Positions 1-8,522 of a DNA stretch of 52,355 nucleotides are shown here, one piece after another (position 1 is the first letter of the stretch; every line of letters begins with the position of its first letter). The translations under genes and the position numbers were made by a program. Source of the stretch: an uncultured Desulfobulbaceae bacterium (GTDB lineage: Bacteria > Desulfobacterota > Desulfobulbia > Desulfobulbales > Desulfocapsaceae); the NCBI GenBank assembly GCA_937910875.1, contig CALENA010000010.1, forward strand, positions 1 to 52,355, written 5' to 3'. The notes under the pieces are model-generated. The model made no database searches, had not been told where the DNA came from, and saw only the letters and a list, made by a program, of their open reading frames with translations.

Positions 1-77
1 GTAATGGCAAAATAATCAGAGAAGAGTATCAAGATAATCAGAGAAAAATTAGTCAGTTAATGTGACAAGCAACACCT

Positions 78-659
78 GTGTCTCTCTTTCTGTGTACCGA
101 ACTGGTTCCCAAGTTTGAATTTTTTGTCGATCGGTTGGAAATTACCTCTGCCGGTGTCGTCCATCCAGGCAAGGAACAGGATGATTTCTTTGCCGGATAC
201 TCCATGCCCCGTAACAAAACCCTGATGCGGGTTTTCAAGGATCTGGAAATGGTGGAATATCTCGGTTCCGGTATGCCCCGTATTCTCAAAGCCTACCATC
301 GCGAATCCTACACCTTTTCTACACATTTTATCCGTACCACTTTTCCGATATCCACAGAGGCCTTGGCGTTGAAAAAGGAGGTGGCTCTCGGAGAGAAGAA
401 AATACCGAGGGCCCAGTCAGGGGCCCAGTCAGGGGCCCAGCCCCAGTCCATTGTGTCTGCATTGTCCGCTGCGTCTCTATCCGCTGCGGAACTGATACAG
501 GCCCTAGGGTTGGAGAGCAAAACAGGAGCCTTTAAACGAACTATAAAAGAACTGCTCGAACAGGATATAATTGAATACGCCATCCCTGATAAACCTACCA
601 GCCGTTTGCAGAAATAGCGTCTCACCGCAAAGGGAATCAAAATACTGAAGGAGATGTGA
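78..659 (+). pseudogene. Decayed AlbA_2/HATPase_c_4-type transcriptional regulator, C-terminal half
   Basis: The readable frame (GTG at 78 to TAG at 615-617, 179 aa) matches the C-terminal part of COG2865-type ATP-binding regulators. It has the DRLEI and LGSGMPRI signatures of the HATPase_c_4 domain (residues about 15-75), a linker and a winged helix at the end. Family members are usually over 400 aa. An in-frame TGA at 63-65 cuts off the N-terminal half, so this is a remnant or it began outside the window. At the 3' end the family typically continues SRLQKYRLT; here the Tyr codon position is TAG, and the frame after it still reads RLTAKGIKILKEM to a TGA at 657-659. That points to a recent nonsense mutation. 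A 12-bp unit (GGCCCAGTCAGG, 410-433, plus a partial third copy) encodes AQSG repeats in the linker. Family assignment is from motif recognition; loss of function is inferred. Confidence 0.7.
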
Positions 660-971
660 ACCGCTTTTGGCAAGACGGGTTGTGACAAGATCATGGCGAA
701 AACCAAGGTGACTGCCCTGGTCAGGAGAAAGGTGCAGTGAATTTCAAATATGCATCCTTTATTGCAGGGATACTTGGCTTGAATCTCTTGCGTCTGAGTG
801 AGAAGATCTCTCTTTTGTCCTTGAATCTCAAAGATAGGCGCCGGATTTTTCCACCGCCACAGCCACACGTCATCACCAGGCACCGTATAATAAGTCGCTG
901 CCTTCAGCTTTTTCCAAACGTGGGGTTTTTTCCACTCGAACAACAGCCATTCGGTCTTGGTCAGGACAGCT
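660..971. other. Intergenic stretch without a recognisable gene
   Basis: I see no supported gene between the decayed regulator and the sensor kinase. Short frames exist on both strands, including a Trp-rich reverse frame ending near 943, but none has a clear ribosome site or a recognisable family. Given the broken gene next to it, this may be residual sequence from another decayed gene. Confidence 0.4.
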
Positions 972-3731
972 ATGATGAGTGAATTCTCAGTGATTTATTT
1001 AGGTTTTGCTGTCGCCATTACTGTTCTGATTGGTCTGATGCTGGTCTTCCGTCGAACAATCAGCCGTCTGAAGAGGCAGACGGAATTTCAGGATGCGATT
1101 TTGGGACGGACCACGGCCGGGATTATGATCGTGTCGTCAGAGCGTAAGATTATTGAGGTGAACCGGCGGTTTTGCGAGATGTACGGTTACACCCGGGACG
1201 ATCTGGTCGGTCAAAGCGCCGAGATCCTGCATCTTGACCGGGCGCAGTATGAACGGTTCGGGCAGTGGTTTGATAAGGCCCGCAATGACAGCAGTGACGG
1301 CCCACTCATGCAGGTCGAATATCATTTTCGTTGCAAGGATGGCGGGACCTTCTGGGCTGTTGTCTCCGGAGGGCCACTGGAATTACCTGACAGTGATATG
1401 GGCGTGGTCTGGAGTGTGACGGACATCAGTGATCGCAAGCAGGCAGAGGCGGAACTTGCGATCGAGCGTGGTCATATGCAGAGCCTCTTTGAGGTGAACG
1501 GCTCTGGTATGCTGGTTGTCTCGTCTACCCGGCAAATCCTGCAGGTCAATAACCAGTTCTGTCTTTTGTTCGGTTATGGCCGGGACGAACTGGTGGGGCA
1601 GAACGCTCGGGTCCTGCATGTTGATCAGCAGCATTATGAGGATTGGGCACCCTGTTTTCAGGAGGCAAGGGCTGGTCTTCCACTTGCGAGTGCTGATTAC
1701 CCCTGGCGTCGCAAGGATGGGACGATTTTCTGGTGCTTTTTTGCCGGGGTCAAGATGCAGTTGCCCAATGGTGAGCCGGGGGTGCTCTGGAATGTCATTG
1801 ACATTACCGAGCGCAAGCTGGCTGAAGAAAAGATCAAGGGACAGCAGGTCTTTCTGCAAAACGCCCTGGATGCCTTGACTCATCCCTTCTATATTATTGA
1901 TGCCAAGGATTATACCATTAAGATGGCCAACAAGGCCTCTGCGTTTGGTGAGTATCCGGCAGGGGCAAAATGTTTTCAGCTGACCCACAATCGGAATGAA
2001 CCCTGTGCCGGGGAGGACCACCCCTGTTTTTTTAGAGAAATAGCAAGGACGCGACAGCCAGTCGTTGTTGAACATGTCCATACTGATCGAACTGGAAAAA
2101 AACAAAATATCGAGGTCCATGCCTATCCGATTTTTGACGATGACGACAACCTCAGTCAGGTTATTGAATATTGCCTGGATATCAGTGGACGTAAACAGGG
2201 GGAGGAAGAACGGAGCCGTCTGGTAACCGCCATTGAACAAGGTGTCGACAGTGTTGTTATTACCGATAAAGAAGGTCTGATCCAATACGTCAACCCAAGT
2301 TTTACGAGAACTAGCGGCTACAGTAAAGAAGAGGTGATCGGCAAAAACCCGAGAATTTTAAAGAGCGGCAGGCATGATGCCCTTTTTTACCAGGAGATGT
2401 GGGAAACATTGCTCAGTGGTCAGGCCTGGCAGGGGCATCTGATTAACAAGAAAAAAGACGGCACCCTGTTTGAAGAAGAGGTCTCCATCACACCTGTCTT
2501 GAATGAAGCTGGGGAAATGATCAATTATGTGGCGGTCAGACACGATGTGACAGAGCAGATGCAACTTGAAGAACAGCTCAGGCAGGCCCAGAAGATGGAG
2601 TCGATCGGCACCCTGGCAGGTGGTATTGCCCATGATTTCAATAATATTCTGGCGGCAATTCTGGGGTTTGCGAAACTGGCTAAACGTAATCTACCATCAG
2701 GTACATTGGCGTGTGAGAATATCGACAGGGTTATCACATCAGGAAAAAGGGCTGCCATACTGGTGCAGCAGATCCTTGAGTTCAGCCGTAAGACAGAACA
2801 AACCCTGCAACCCTTGCAACCGCATCTGATTGTCGAGGAGGTTTTGCAGATGCTGCATTCCACCTTGCCGGCCACTGTTGAAATTCAGACCGATATTGAT
2901 CCAGCCTGTGGGACGATCATGGCCGATCCGACCAAGATTCATCAGATCGTCATGAACCTCTGTACCAATGCCTTTCAGGCCTTGAAGGATGAACAGGGAA
3001 TCATACGGGTCAGGCTTTCTTGTCAAGAACGGGCAGTGAAGGTAAGCGGGAAAGATCAGGATGAACGGGTCCCGTTTATGGTCCTGTCTGTTTCAGATAC
3101 GGGACAGGGGATCGTGCCGGAGACAGCCTCCCATATTTTTGAACCCTATTTCACGACCAAAGGCCAGGATGCCAGAAAGGGGACCGGACTTGGCCTGGCT
3201 GTGGTTCATGGGATTGTTGAGGGGTATGGAGGTGTCATTGACCTTGAGAGCAGGCCCGGGCATGGCTCCACTTTCAGGATCATGATTCCGACAGTGTCTG
3301 TGGAGGTGGAGGCTCCGGAAAGAGAGGGACAGGTGGAAGACCTTCCCGCAGGGACCGAGCGGATTCTCATCGTTGATGATGAACCCATGTTGATTGAGAT
3401 GAACAGGATGCTGCTGGAAGATCTGGGCTATACGGTCGTTGGGGTCACAGACAGCAGAGAAGCCCTGGCAAAAGTGAGGGCCGAACCAGGGCGTTTTGAT
3501 CTGATTGTTACCGACCAGACCCTGCCGGGGCTGACCGGCTCCGAGTTTGCAAAGCACGTCCTGGCAATCGACCCGAGCATGCCGATCATTATCTGTACCG
3601 GATACAGTGCAATCAGCTCGGAAGAGGAGGCCCTGACCATCGGGATCAAAAAATATATCCATAAACCTGTCGAGGAAGATGAGTTGGTCAGGACGATCAG
3701 AAAGATTCTGGATGAGCGGAACCCGTCATGA
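972..3731 (+). CDS. Hybrid sensor histidine kinase, four PAS domains plus receiver
   Basis: This 919-aa protein senses a signal through PAS domains, autophosphorylates on His and passes phosphate to its own C-terminal receiver. One transmembrane helix lies at about residues 8-27 with almost no periplasmic loop, so sensing is probably cytoplasmic or in the membrane. Four PAS segments follow at roughly 36-155, 160-280, 290-405 and 412-535. The third has a Cys-rich stretch (PCAGEDHPC) like a PAS subtype common in delta-proteobacteria. The H-box GGIAHDFNN places the phospho-accepting His near 554, followed by an N-box near 664, a DTGQGI G1 box and a GTGLGL G2 box. The receiver (about 800-915) has VDDE acidic residues and the acceptor Asp near 848 in VTDQTLPG. 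ATG at 972 has AGGA just upstream; a TTG at 957 is in frame but less likely. There is no DNA-binding output domain, so the downstream partner is unknown. Confidence 0.9.
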   Translation: MMSEFSVIYLGFAVAITVLIGLMLVFRRTISRLKRQTEFQDAILGRTTAGIMIVSSERKIIEVNRRFCEMYGYTRDDLVGQSAEILHLDRAQYERFGQWFDKARNDSSDGPLMQVEYHFRCKDGGTFWAVVSGGPLELPDSDMGVVWSVTDISDRKQAEAELAIERGHMQSLFEVNGSGMLVVSSTRQILQVNNQFCLLFGYGRDELVGQNARVLHVDQQHYEDWAPCFQEARAGLPLASADYPWRRKDGTIFWCFFAGVKMQLPNGEPGVLWNVIDITERKLAEEKIKGQQVFLQNALDALTHPFYIIDAKDYTIKMANKASAFGEYPAGAKCFQLTHNRNEPCAGEDHPCFFREIARTRQPVVVEHVHTDRTGKKQNIEVHAYPIFDDDDNLSQVIEYCLDISGRKQGEEERSRLVTAIEQGVDSVVITDKEGLIQYVNPSFTRTSGYSKEEVIGKNPRILKSGRHDALFYQEMWETLLSGQAWQGHLINKKKDGTLFEEEVSITPVLNEAGEMINYVAVRHDVTEQMQLEEQLRQAQKMESIGTLAGGIAHDFNNILAAILGFAKLAKRNLPSGTLACENIDRVITSGKRAAILVQQILEFSRKTEQTLQPLQPHLIVEEVLQMLHSTLPATVEIQTDIDPACGTIMADPTKIHQIVMNLCTNAFQALKDEQGIIRVRLSCQERAVKVSGKDQDERVPFMVLSVSDTGQGIVPETASHIFEPYFTTKGQDARKGTGLGLAVVHGIVEGYGGVIDLESRPGHGSTFRIMIPTVSVEVEAPEREGQVEDLPAGTERILIVDDEPMLIEMNRMLLEDLGYTVVGVTDSREALAKVRAEPGRFDLIVTDQTLPGLTGSEFAKHVLAIDPSMPIIICTGYSAISSEEEALTIGIKKYIHKPVEEDELVRTIRKILDERNPS

Positions 3732-3850
3732 AACGTCTCCGGCAGACACTGGTCTATCTCTTTATTGCCTTTGCCTATGTGACGGGCTCTGTAGCATTGC
3801 TTTTCTTGGTCGTTCCAGGGCCACGCCTTGAGCGAGTTTGGCTGGTATGA
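3728..3850 (+). CDS. Small membrane peptide, translationally coupled to the kinase
   Basis: A 40-codon frame whose ATG overlaps the kinase stop codon (ATGA, 3728-3731). The product begins with basic residues (MKRLRQ), then a single hydrophobic helix at about residues 8-30, and ends after a short basic tail. It could be a small membrane partner of the kinase. It could also be the 5' stub of a longer gene, for example a periplasmic-binding protein, cut off by later rearrangement, since the following 120 bp have no continuing frame and an inverted-repeat element starts at 3972. No family is recognised. Coupling and hydrophobicity are seen; function is not inferable. Confidence 0.4.
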   Translation: MKRLRQTLVYLFIAFAYVTGSVALLFLVVPGPRLERVWLV

Positions 3851-3971
3851 GAAAGGCGAAGCAAAGATTGTGTGCGCTAATCCCTTTGCCCGGAATGAGA
3901 TTGTCGATTAGGATAATGTCTCTGGCTCTGAGAGCAGAGTGTGAGAATAAAGCGTTTGTGCCGGTCCATTT

Positions 3972-4112
3972 GAGCCTCTTGCAAAATAATCTTTTCGCCC
4001 AATCTCTGCGTTATGCTCAAAATTTCATCCTCGGAATATCAACCATATGCCTGCGGTAAAATTTTTCGCATGCCTTGATTTTGAACGAAAATCTGCATGT
4101 TGCAAGAGGCTC
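3972..4112. repeat. 141-bp element with 13-bp terminal inverted repeats (family 1, copy A)
   Basis: The ends are perfect inverted repeats, GAGCCTCTTGCAA (3972-3984) and TTGCAAGAGGCTC (4100-4112). CATT occurs just outside each end (3967-3970 with one extra base, and 4113-4116), a possible target duplication. There is no coding capacity. A shorter diverged copy lies at 18192-18281, with the last ~42 bp nearly identical. The structure fits a MITE-like non-autonomous element; no transposase for it is in the window. Confidence 0.7.
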
Positions 4113-4157
4113 CATTGGAGAGCGGAGAACTTTTTAAAGGTCGTCTGAGGCAAGTGA

Positions 4158-4574
4158 ATGAAAGAGAGTCTGCCAATTCCCGTTTGTTCAACCTGCCAGG
4201 CGTCTGGCAGCAGCAGTTATACCCCCGGAGACACCACTTATTGCTGTTCGAATTGCGGTACGGAAATGAGGTATCTGCCTGCGGGAGAATTGCTGATGTC
4301 TGGCGGGAGTCAGGTGAAAAAGAATAATGGCTGGATAACGAAATTTTCCGTACTCAGCTCTGAGCGTTCTACCGGTCAGGCCATTCTGGGGCTGGGTGTC
4401 CTGATTCTGGTTCTGGCCCTTTCTTTTTTTGGATCGGGCAGAACCGGGGCGGATGGCGCTCTGTGGAGTGGTGGCTCTGGCTTGCTGCTGGTGATGATCG
4501 GTCTTAGAAAAACAGTGGTTCACAAGAGAAAGGTCCTGAGGGCACGGCGCCAGTACCCTTATTGGCATAATTGA
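4158..4574 (+). CDS. Zinc-ribbon protein with C-terminal membrane segments
   Basis: A 138-aa protein with two CxxC pairs in the first 40 residues (CSTC near 10 and CSNC near 30), forming a probable zinc ribbon. Two hydrophobic helices follow at about 74-92 and 101-118, then a basic tail. TGAGG seven bases upstream of the ATG supports this start. It lies 27 bp before the radical SAM gene and may be co-transcribed with it. The layout (zinc ribbon plus two helices) is seen in many uncharacterised bacterial membrane proteins, and no function can be assigned. It begins only 45 bp after an inverted-repeat element, so its promoter region may have been altered by that insertion. Confidence 0.6.
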   Translation: MKESLPIPVCSTCQASGSSSYTPGDTTYCCSNCGTEMRYLPAGELLMSGGSQVKKNNGWITKFSVLSSERSTGQAILGLGVLILVLALSFFGSGRTGADGALWSGGSGLLLVMIGLRKTVVHKRKVLRARRQYPYWHN

Positions 4575-4601
4575 TATTCTGTGCCTGGATGATTCCTGTC
4601 G

Positions 4602-6110
4602 ATGCTGCTCATCTTCCCCCCAGTTGCCAAACCGTGTGAACCGCCGGCAGGGATTGCCCTGTTGGCCGGAGTTCTGCGCGGCCATGGCGTGCCCTGTACG
4701 CTCCTGGACGCCAATCTTGAAGGCTTGTTGTCTCTGCTTGCCGCACCCCCTGTTCCGTCAGATACCTGGGGGCGTCGCGCCTGTCGTGGCCTTGGTGACA
4801 ATCTGGCCGCCCTCAAAGACCCGCAACTCTACACGAACCCGGATCGCTATCAGCGAGCAGTGGCTGATCTTGGCCGAATCCTTGATCTTGTCGGCCGCCC
4901 GCATGGCCTGGGGTTGACCCTTGCCAATTACCAGGACCAGCTCTTGTCGCCCTTGAAGAGTGTTGATCTGTTGCGGGCGGCTCAACAACCTGAGACCAAC
5001 CTCTTTTATCCCTATTTCAGTGAGCGTGTGCCCGGGTTGATTGCGACAGAAAAACCAGCGCTGGTCGGTATTTCCCTCAACTATCTGAGCCAGGCCCTTT
5101 CTGCCTTTGCTTTGATCGGTTTCCTGAAAAGCCAGTATCCGGGCCTGCCTCTGGTCCTGGGCGGTGGCCTGGTCACCTCCTGGCTCAGCAATTCCGCCTT
5201 TATCAATCCCTTTGCCGGCCTGATTGATCATCTGGTGGCCGGGCCGGGCGCTGATGCCTTGCTGTCTCTGCTTGGCGTGACCAACAATCAAGAACACCAT
5301 ACCCCGGATTATGAGGATCTGCCGCTGGGCGACTATCTGGCCCCGGGCCTGATCCTGCCATACGCGGCTTCTTCTGGCTGCTATTGGAACAAGTGTTCCT
5401 TCTGTCCGGAAACGGCTGAAGGCAATCCCTATCAGCAGCTTGCCCCGTCGGAGGTGCTGGCTGATCTTGCCCATCTAATCAAATACCACCCACCGCGCTT
5501 GCTCCACTTTCTTGATAATGCCGTCAGCCCGGCCCTGATGCGACAGCTGGCTGAGCACCCGCCAGGGGTGGATTGGTACGGTTTTGCCCGCGTGAGTCCT
5601 TTGCTGGAGGATCCGGATTTCTGTCTGCGTCTGCGCCAGTCTGGTTGCCTGATGCTCAAACTGGGTCTTGAGTCGGGGGATCAGAGGGTGCTGGATCAGA
5701 TGAACAAGGGTATCGATCTTGGTCTGGTGTCACGGGCCCTGGCCGCATTGCATGCCGCAGGGATCTCCACGTATGTCTATCTGCTCTTTGGCACACCGTC
5801 AGAGTCGATTGATGAGGCTCGAAAGACTCTTGAGTTTGTTCATCAGCATGGTGAAGAAATCACTTTTTTGAATCTGGCCGTTTTTAATATGCCGGTCTGT
5901 GGGCCGGATGCCAGGACTCTGGCGTTGCGTGACTTCTATGACGCCGACCTGACCCTCTATGCTGATTTCACCCATCCCCGCGGCTGGCACCGAAAGGCCA
6001 TTCGCCGCTTTCTTGATCAGGAGTTCAGGCGCGACCCGGTTGTGGCCGCAATACTCCGTCAAGACCCACCCCTGTTCACTTCCAATCACGCCCCTTTTTT
6101 CTGTTCATGA
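4602..6110 (+). CDS. B12-binding-type radical SAM protein
   Basis: A 502-aa protein with the COG1032 layout. An N-terminal Rossmann-like, cobalamin-binding-type region (about 1-235) opens with FPPVAKPCEPPAGIALL and includes an LGGGLV loop. A radical SAM barrel follows. The [4Fe-4S]/SAM cysteines are C260, C265 and C268 in GCYWNKCSFC, spaced CX4CX2C rather than the textbook CX3CX2C. LGLESGDQRVL near 350 matches the SAM-binding glycine-rich strand of the family. No DxHxxG motif is visible in the N-terminal half, so cobalamin binding is not certain. The substrate is unknown. Relatives act in methyl transfer, ring rearrangement and RiPP maturation, but no precursor peptide is seen nearby. It follows the zinc-ribbon gene closely and is separated from the next gene by a promoter. 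Confidence 0.85.
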   Translation: MLLIFPPVAKPCEPPAGIALLAGVLRGHGVPCTLLDANLEGLLSLLAAPPVPSDTWGRRACRGLGDNLAALKDPQLYTNPDRYQRAVADLGRILDLVGRPHGLGLTLANYQDQLLSPLKSVDLLRAAQQPETNLFYPYFSERVPGLIATEKPALVGISLNYLSQALSAFALIGFLKSQYPGLPLVLGGGLVTSWLSNSAFINPFAGLIDHLVAGPGADALLSLLGVTNNQEHHTPDYEDLPLGDYLAPGLILPYAASSGCYWNKCSFCPETAEGNPYQQLAPSEVLADLAHLIKYHPPRLLHFLDNAVSPALMRQLAEHPPGVDWYGFARVSPLLEDPDFCLRLRQSGCLMLKLGLESGDQRVLDQMNKGIDLGLVSRALAALHAAGISTYVYLLFGTPSESIDEARKTLEFVHQHGEEITFLNLAVFNMPVCGPDARTLALRDFYDADLTLYADFTHPRGWHRKAIRRFLDQEFRRDPVVAAILRQDPPLFTSNHAPFFCS

Positions 6111-6143
6111 CTCTGCCGATTGGTGGATGATTGATATTTTTCG

Positions 6144-6173
6144 TTGACATTTATTCATTCAAAACAATATACC
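6144..6173 (+). promoter_or_regulatory. Sigma-70-type promoter for the membrane protein gene
   Basis: TTGACA at 6144-6149 and TATACC at 6168-6173 are separated by 18 bp. The consensus -35 box lies where a longer version of the downstream frame would begin, which supports the later start at 6252 and a leader of about 70 nt. Confidence 0.55.
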
Positions 6174-6251
6174 TACATAAAGAACGTGTCACATTGTGGT
6201 ACGTTCTCCATCTGCGGGCCAAAGCGGGAAAGATTGCGTTGGGGGGTGATT

Positions 6252-8030
6252 GTGACTGATGAGACTATTGAAAGACGTCTGGATGTTCTCACTGCTGAAG
6301 TTGCCTCTCTGCGCAGCAAGGTCGCGGCCCTGGAGACACAACTGGGACAGGGGGCAGGCGTCTTCCCTGCTGTCCAACCCCTTCGGCCATTGAACGTCGC
6401 AGCCCCTTCTGCCGGGCTCGGGTCTGATGCCCTGTGGTCAAAAGTTGGCCAATCGTCCCTGCTCCCCAGAATAGCGACCATCTGCTTTGTCCTGGTGGTG
6501 GCGCTGGTTCTACGTACCCTGACAGACAACGGGATGATCGGTAAGCCACAGGGGACCTTTCTGGGCATGGGATATGCCGCACTGCTGCTGGCCCTGGGCT
6601 GGCGGGAATTGGCCAGGGACAGTCGACTGGCCGTGGTCTTCCCTGTCTGCGGCGCTGTCCTGATGTATTTTATCGTCCTGGAGTCCCATCTCAGGTTTGA
6701 ATCCCTGTCATCCCTGAGTGCCTACGCTATTCTTTTGTTGGTGCTCCTGGCCCTGTCGCTGACCAGTCGAAGATTTGAGTCGTCAGGTCTCAGTTGTCTT
6801 GGGGTCCTTGGGACATCCTGCGTTGCCATTGCTCTTGATCTGTCTGCGCCCAACTTTGGCCTGCTCCTCCTGTTTTTACTGATCACCACAGTTGAGGCCT
6901 ATCTTGCCGGGCGTCGCTTGAGCGGATGCCGGTGGTCAAGATGGATTGTGTTTGTTCTGACCGTTCTGGTCTGGACCTACTGGACCTATGAGTTGAGTTC
7001 TGCGTTGCGGGAGGGTCTAGATGTTGCCCCATTGCTCTCTGCAGCCTGGTTTTTTCCGATCATGCTCTCTTTCGTGGTCATTTTTACCCTGATGGCTGTC
7101 CGGGATGGTGTGGGTGATCAGAAATGGAATACCTTTGATCTGGTAATTCCCTCTCTGGTCGGGCTTTTTGTGTATCCGCTGGTGAGAGTGGTGGCAATAG
7201 CCTGGCATGGAAGTGTGCACTGGCTGGGGATTCTCGGAGTGCTGGTGGCAGCCTTTTATTTTGCCACGGCCGCCTGGTTGTTCAGGCAGGAGAACACGGG
7301 CGGTGCCGGGATCTGTGGTTTTACTTTTGCCGGGGCGATTATTCTGGCCATGTCCTTTTCCGATGCGGTCGGCAGTATAGTCCTGGCCATGCTGGTATGG
7401 TCAGTAGTGGCGCTGGGACTGGCCATGTTGTCAGGGGCCTGTGAAATTGGGGGGATTCGCCTGGCCTCTTATCTGTTGCAGGGGCTGGCCTGTCTGGCGG
7501 CGGTGCTTTCTGGTCATCTCATTGCCGCAACGCCGGTATTTATACAAGTCTCATGGGTGGCGGCAGGGCTTGCCTTGATGGCCGGGTATCAGTATTGGTG
7601 GTGCCGGAAGCACCCCCTGGCCTGCTCCATTGGGTTTTTTGCCCGGGTCGACCCAAGCGATCGCAGTGCAATTCTGCTGATTGTGGCCTGTGTCGTGAAT
7701 GGGTTTTTGCTGTTGCAGATGGTTGCGTATCAGATTCTCCTTCCTTTTGTGGCCGATTTGCCCAATACTCTTACTGGTACTCAGTCTGTTCTGATCAATC
7801 TCGGTGCCATGGGCTTGATGTTTCTGGCCCTGTCCCAGCGGAACAGGGAAATTCTGGGGGTGGCGATTCTGGTTTTTGCCATCGGGGCCGGCAAGGTGTT
7901 TCTGTTTGATTTTTTCAGGTCCAGCGGAATCCCGCTGGTTATGAGTGTCTTTTCGTTTGGTGTGGCGGCTGCGGGTTGTTCCGTGACCTTGAATCGTTGG
8001 CAGCAGAACGGAAAAAAGAGTGTTGGCTGA
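6252..8030 (+). CDS. Multi-pass membrane protein, DUF2339-like
   Basis: A 592-aa protein with a short N-terminal coiled coil (TDETIERRLDVLTAEVASL, heptad-like) and a Pro/Ala linker. About 15 hydrophobic helices fill residues 75-585. This resembles DUF2339-type membrane proteins, which have a similar coiled-coil-then-polytopic layout; the assignment rests on architecture, not on a specific motif. GTG at 6252 has a G-rich ribosome site (6241-6246), while the longer frame would start inside a promoter. Function is unknown. It ends 21 bp before the tetrahaem cytochrome gene, so the two may share a transcript. It could be an accessory protein of the redox complex or simply a neighbour. Confidence 0.7.
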   Translation: MTDETIERRLDVLTAEVASLRSKVAALETQLGQGAGVFPAVQPLRPLNVAAPSAGLGSDALWSKVGQSSLLPRIATICFVLVVALVLRTLTDNGMIGKPQGTFLGMGYAALLLALGWRELARDSRLAVVFPVCGAVLMYFIVLESHLRFESLSSLSAYAILLLVLLALSLTSRRFESSGLSCLGVLGTSCVAIALDLSAPNFGLLLLFLLITTVEAYLAGRRLSGCRWSRWIVFVLTVLVWTYWTYELSSALREGLDVAPLLSAAWFFPIMLSFVVIFTLMAVRDGVGDQKWNTFDLVIPSLVGLFVYPLVRVVAIAWHGSVHWLGILGVLVAAFYFATAAWLFRQENTGGAGICGFTFAGAIILAMSFSDAVGSIVLAMLVWSVVALGLAMLSGACEIGGIRLASYLLQGLACLAAVLSGHLIAATPVFIQVSWVAAGLALMAGYQYWWCRKHPLACSIGFFARVDPSDRSAILLIVACVVNGFLLLQMVAYQILLPFVADLPNTLTGTQSVLINLGAMGLMFLALSQRNREILGVAILVFAIGAGKVFLFDFFRSSGIPLVMSVFSFGVAAAGCSVTLNRWQQNGKKSVG

Positions 8031-8051
8031 TCAGGAAAGGGGATTGTCTGG

Positions 8052-8522
8052 ATGAAAAAACATGCATTGAAGCCACTGTGGGTGGCGCTCACTGTTATTG
8101 CACTTGTTCTGCTGGCTCGATATGTCATGGTTCCGAAGGACTTCGGGGTGAACGGCAGAAATTTCACCTACGGATTCCATCGTCAGAGTGCCATCAATGA
8201 CTGGCTGGTGGTGCCGGTGAAATACAAGGGCAAGGAGTCCTGTAATGAATGCCATGATGACAAATATGCCGAAAACCTGGAGTCCCGCCACCGGCTTCTC
8301 GAATGTGAAAACTGTCACGGTCCCGCCCTGGAGCACCCTGAAAACCCGGAACGGCTTGTCATAGACCTGAGCCGTGATCTTTGTCTGCGCTGTCACTCAA
8401 AATTGGACTATCCGAACTCGCCACGCGGTGCATTGCCCGGGATTGATCCTGCGGAGCATAACGCCGGTCTGGCGTGCAGCGAATGTCACAACCCCCACAG
8501 GCCTGATCTGGAGGACATGTAA
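8052..8522 (+). CDS. Membrane-anchored tetrahaem cytochrome c, subunit of NrfD-type complex
   Basis: A 156-aa protein with an uncleaved-looking N-terminal helix (residues 8-24) and four CXXCH haem sites: CNECH (64-68), CENCH (85-89), CLRCH (111-115) and CSECH (142-146). Additional His residues (43, 80, 136, 149) could supply distal ligands. The protein would face the periplasm and pass electrons between soluble carriers and the FeS subunit encoded next. Its stop overlaps the next start (TAATG). The arrangement cytochrome-FeS-NrfD is the same as DsrJ-DsrO-DsrP at 27.9-30.3 kb, but this cytochrome has four haems rather than three and lacks the DsrJ Cys ligand context. The physiological donor or acceptor is not evident. 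Confidence 0.88.
   Translation: MKKHALKPLWVALTVIALVLLARYVMVPKDFGVNGRNFTYGFHRQSAINDWLVVPVKYKGKESCNECHDDKYAENLESRHRLLECENCHGPALEHPENPERLVIDLSRDLCLRCHSKLDYPNSPRGALPGIDPAEHNAGLACSECHNPHRPDLEDM

Noticed and set aside
308-943. Long reverse-strand frame with a Trp-rich start (211 aa)
   Set aside because: It runs antisense through the decayed regulator, shows no family I recognise and has no convincing ribosome site; the part beyond 660 alone is too little to call.
737-982. 81-aa forward frame before the sensor kinase
   Set aside because: Low-complexity composition, overlaps the kinase start and no family resemblance.
1383-2285. 300-aa reverse-strand frame within the sensor kinase
   Set aside because: Antisense shadow of a clearly coding PAS region.
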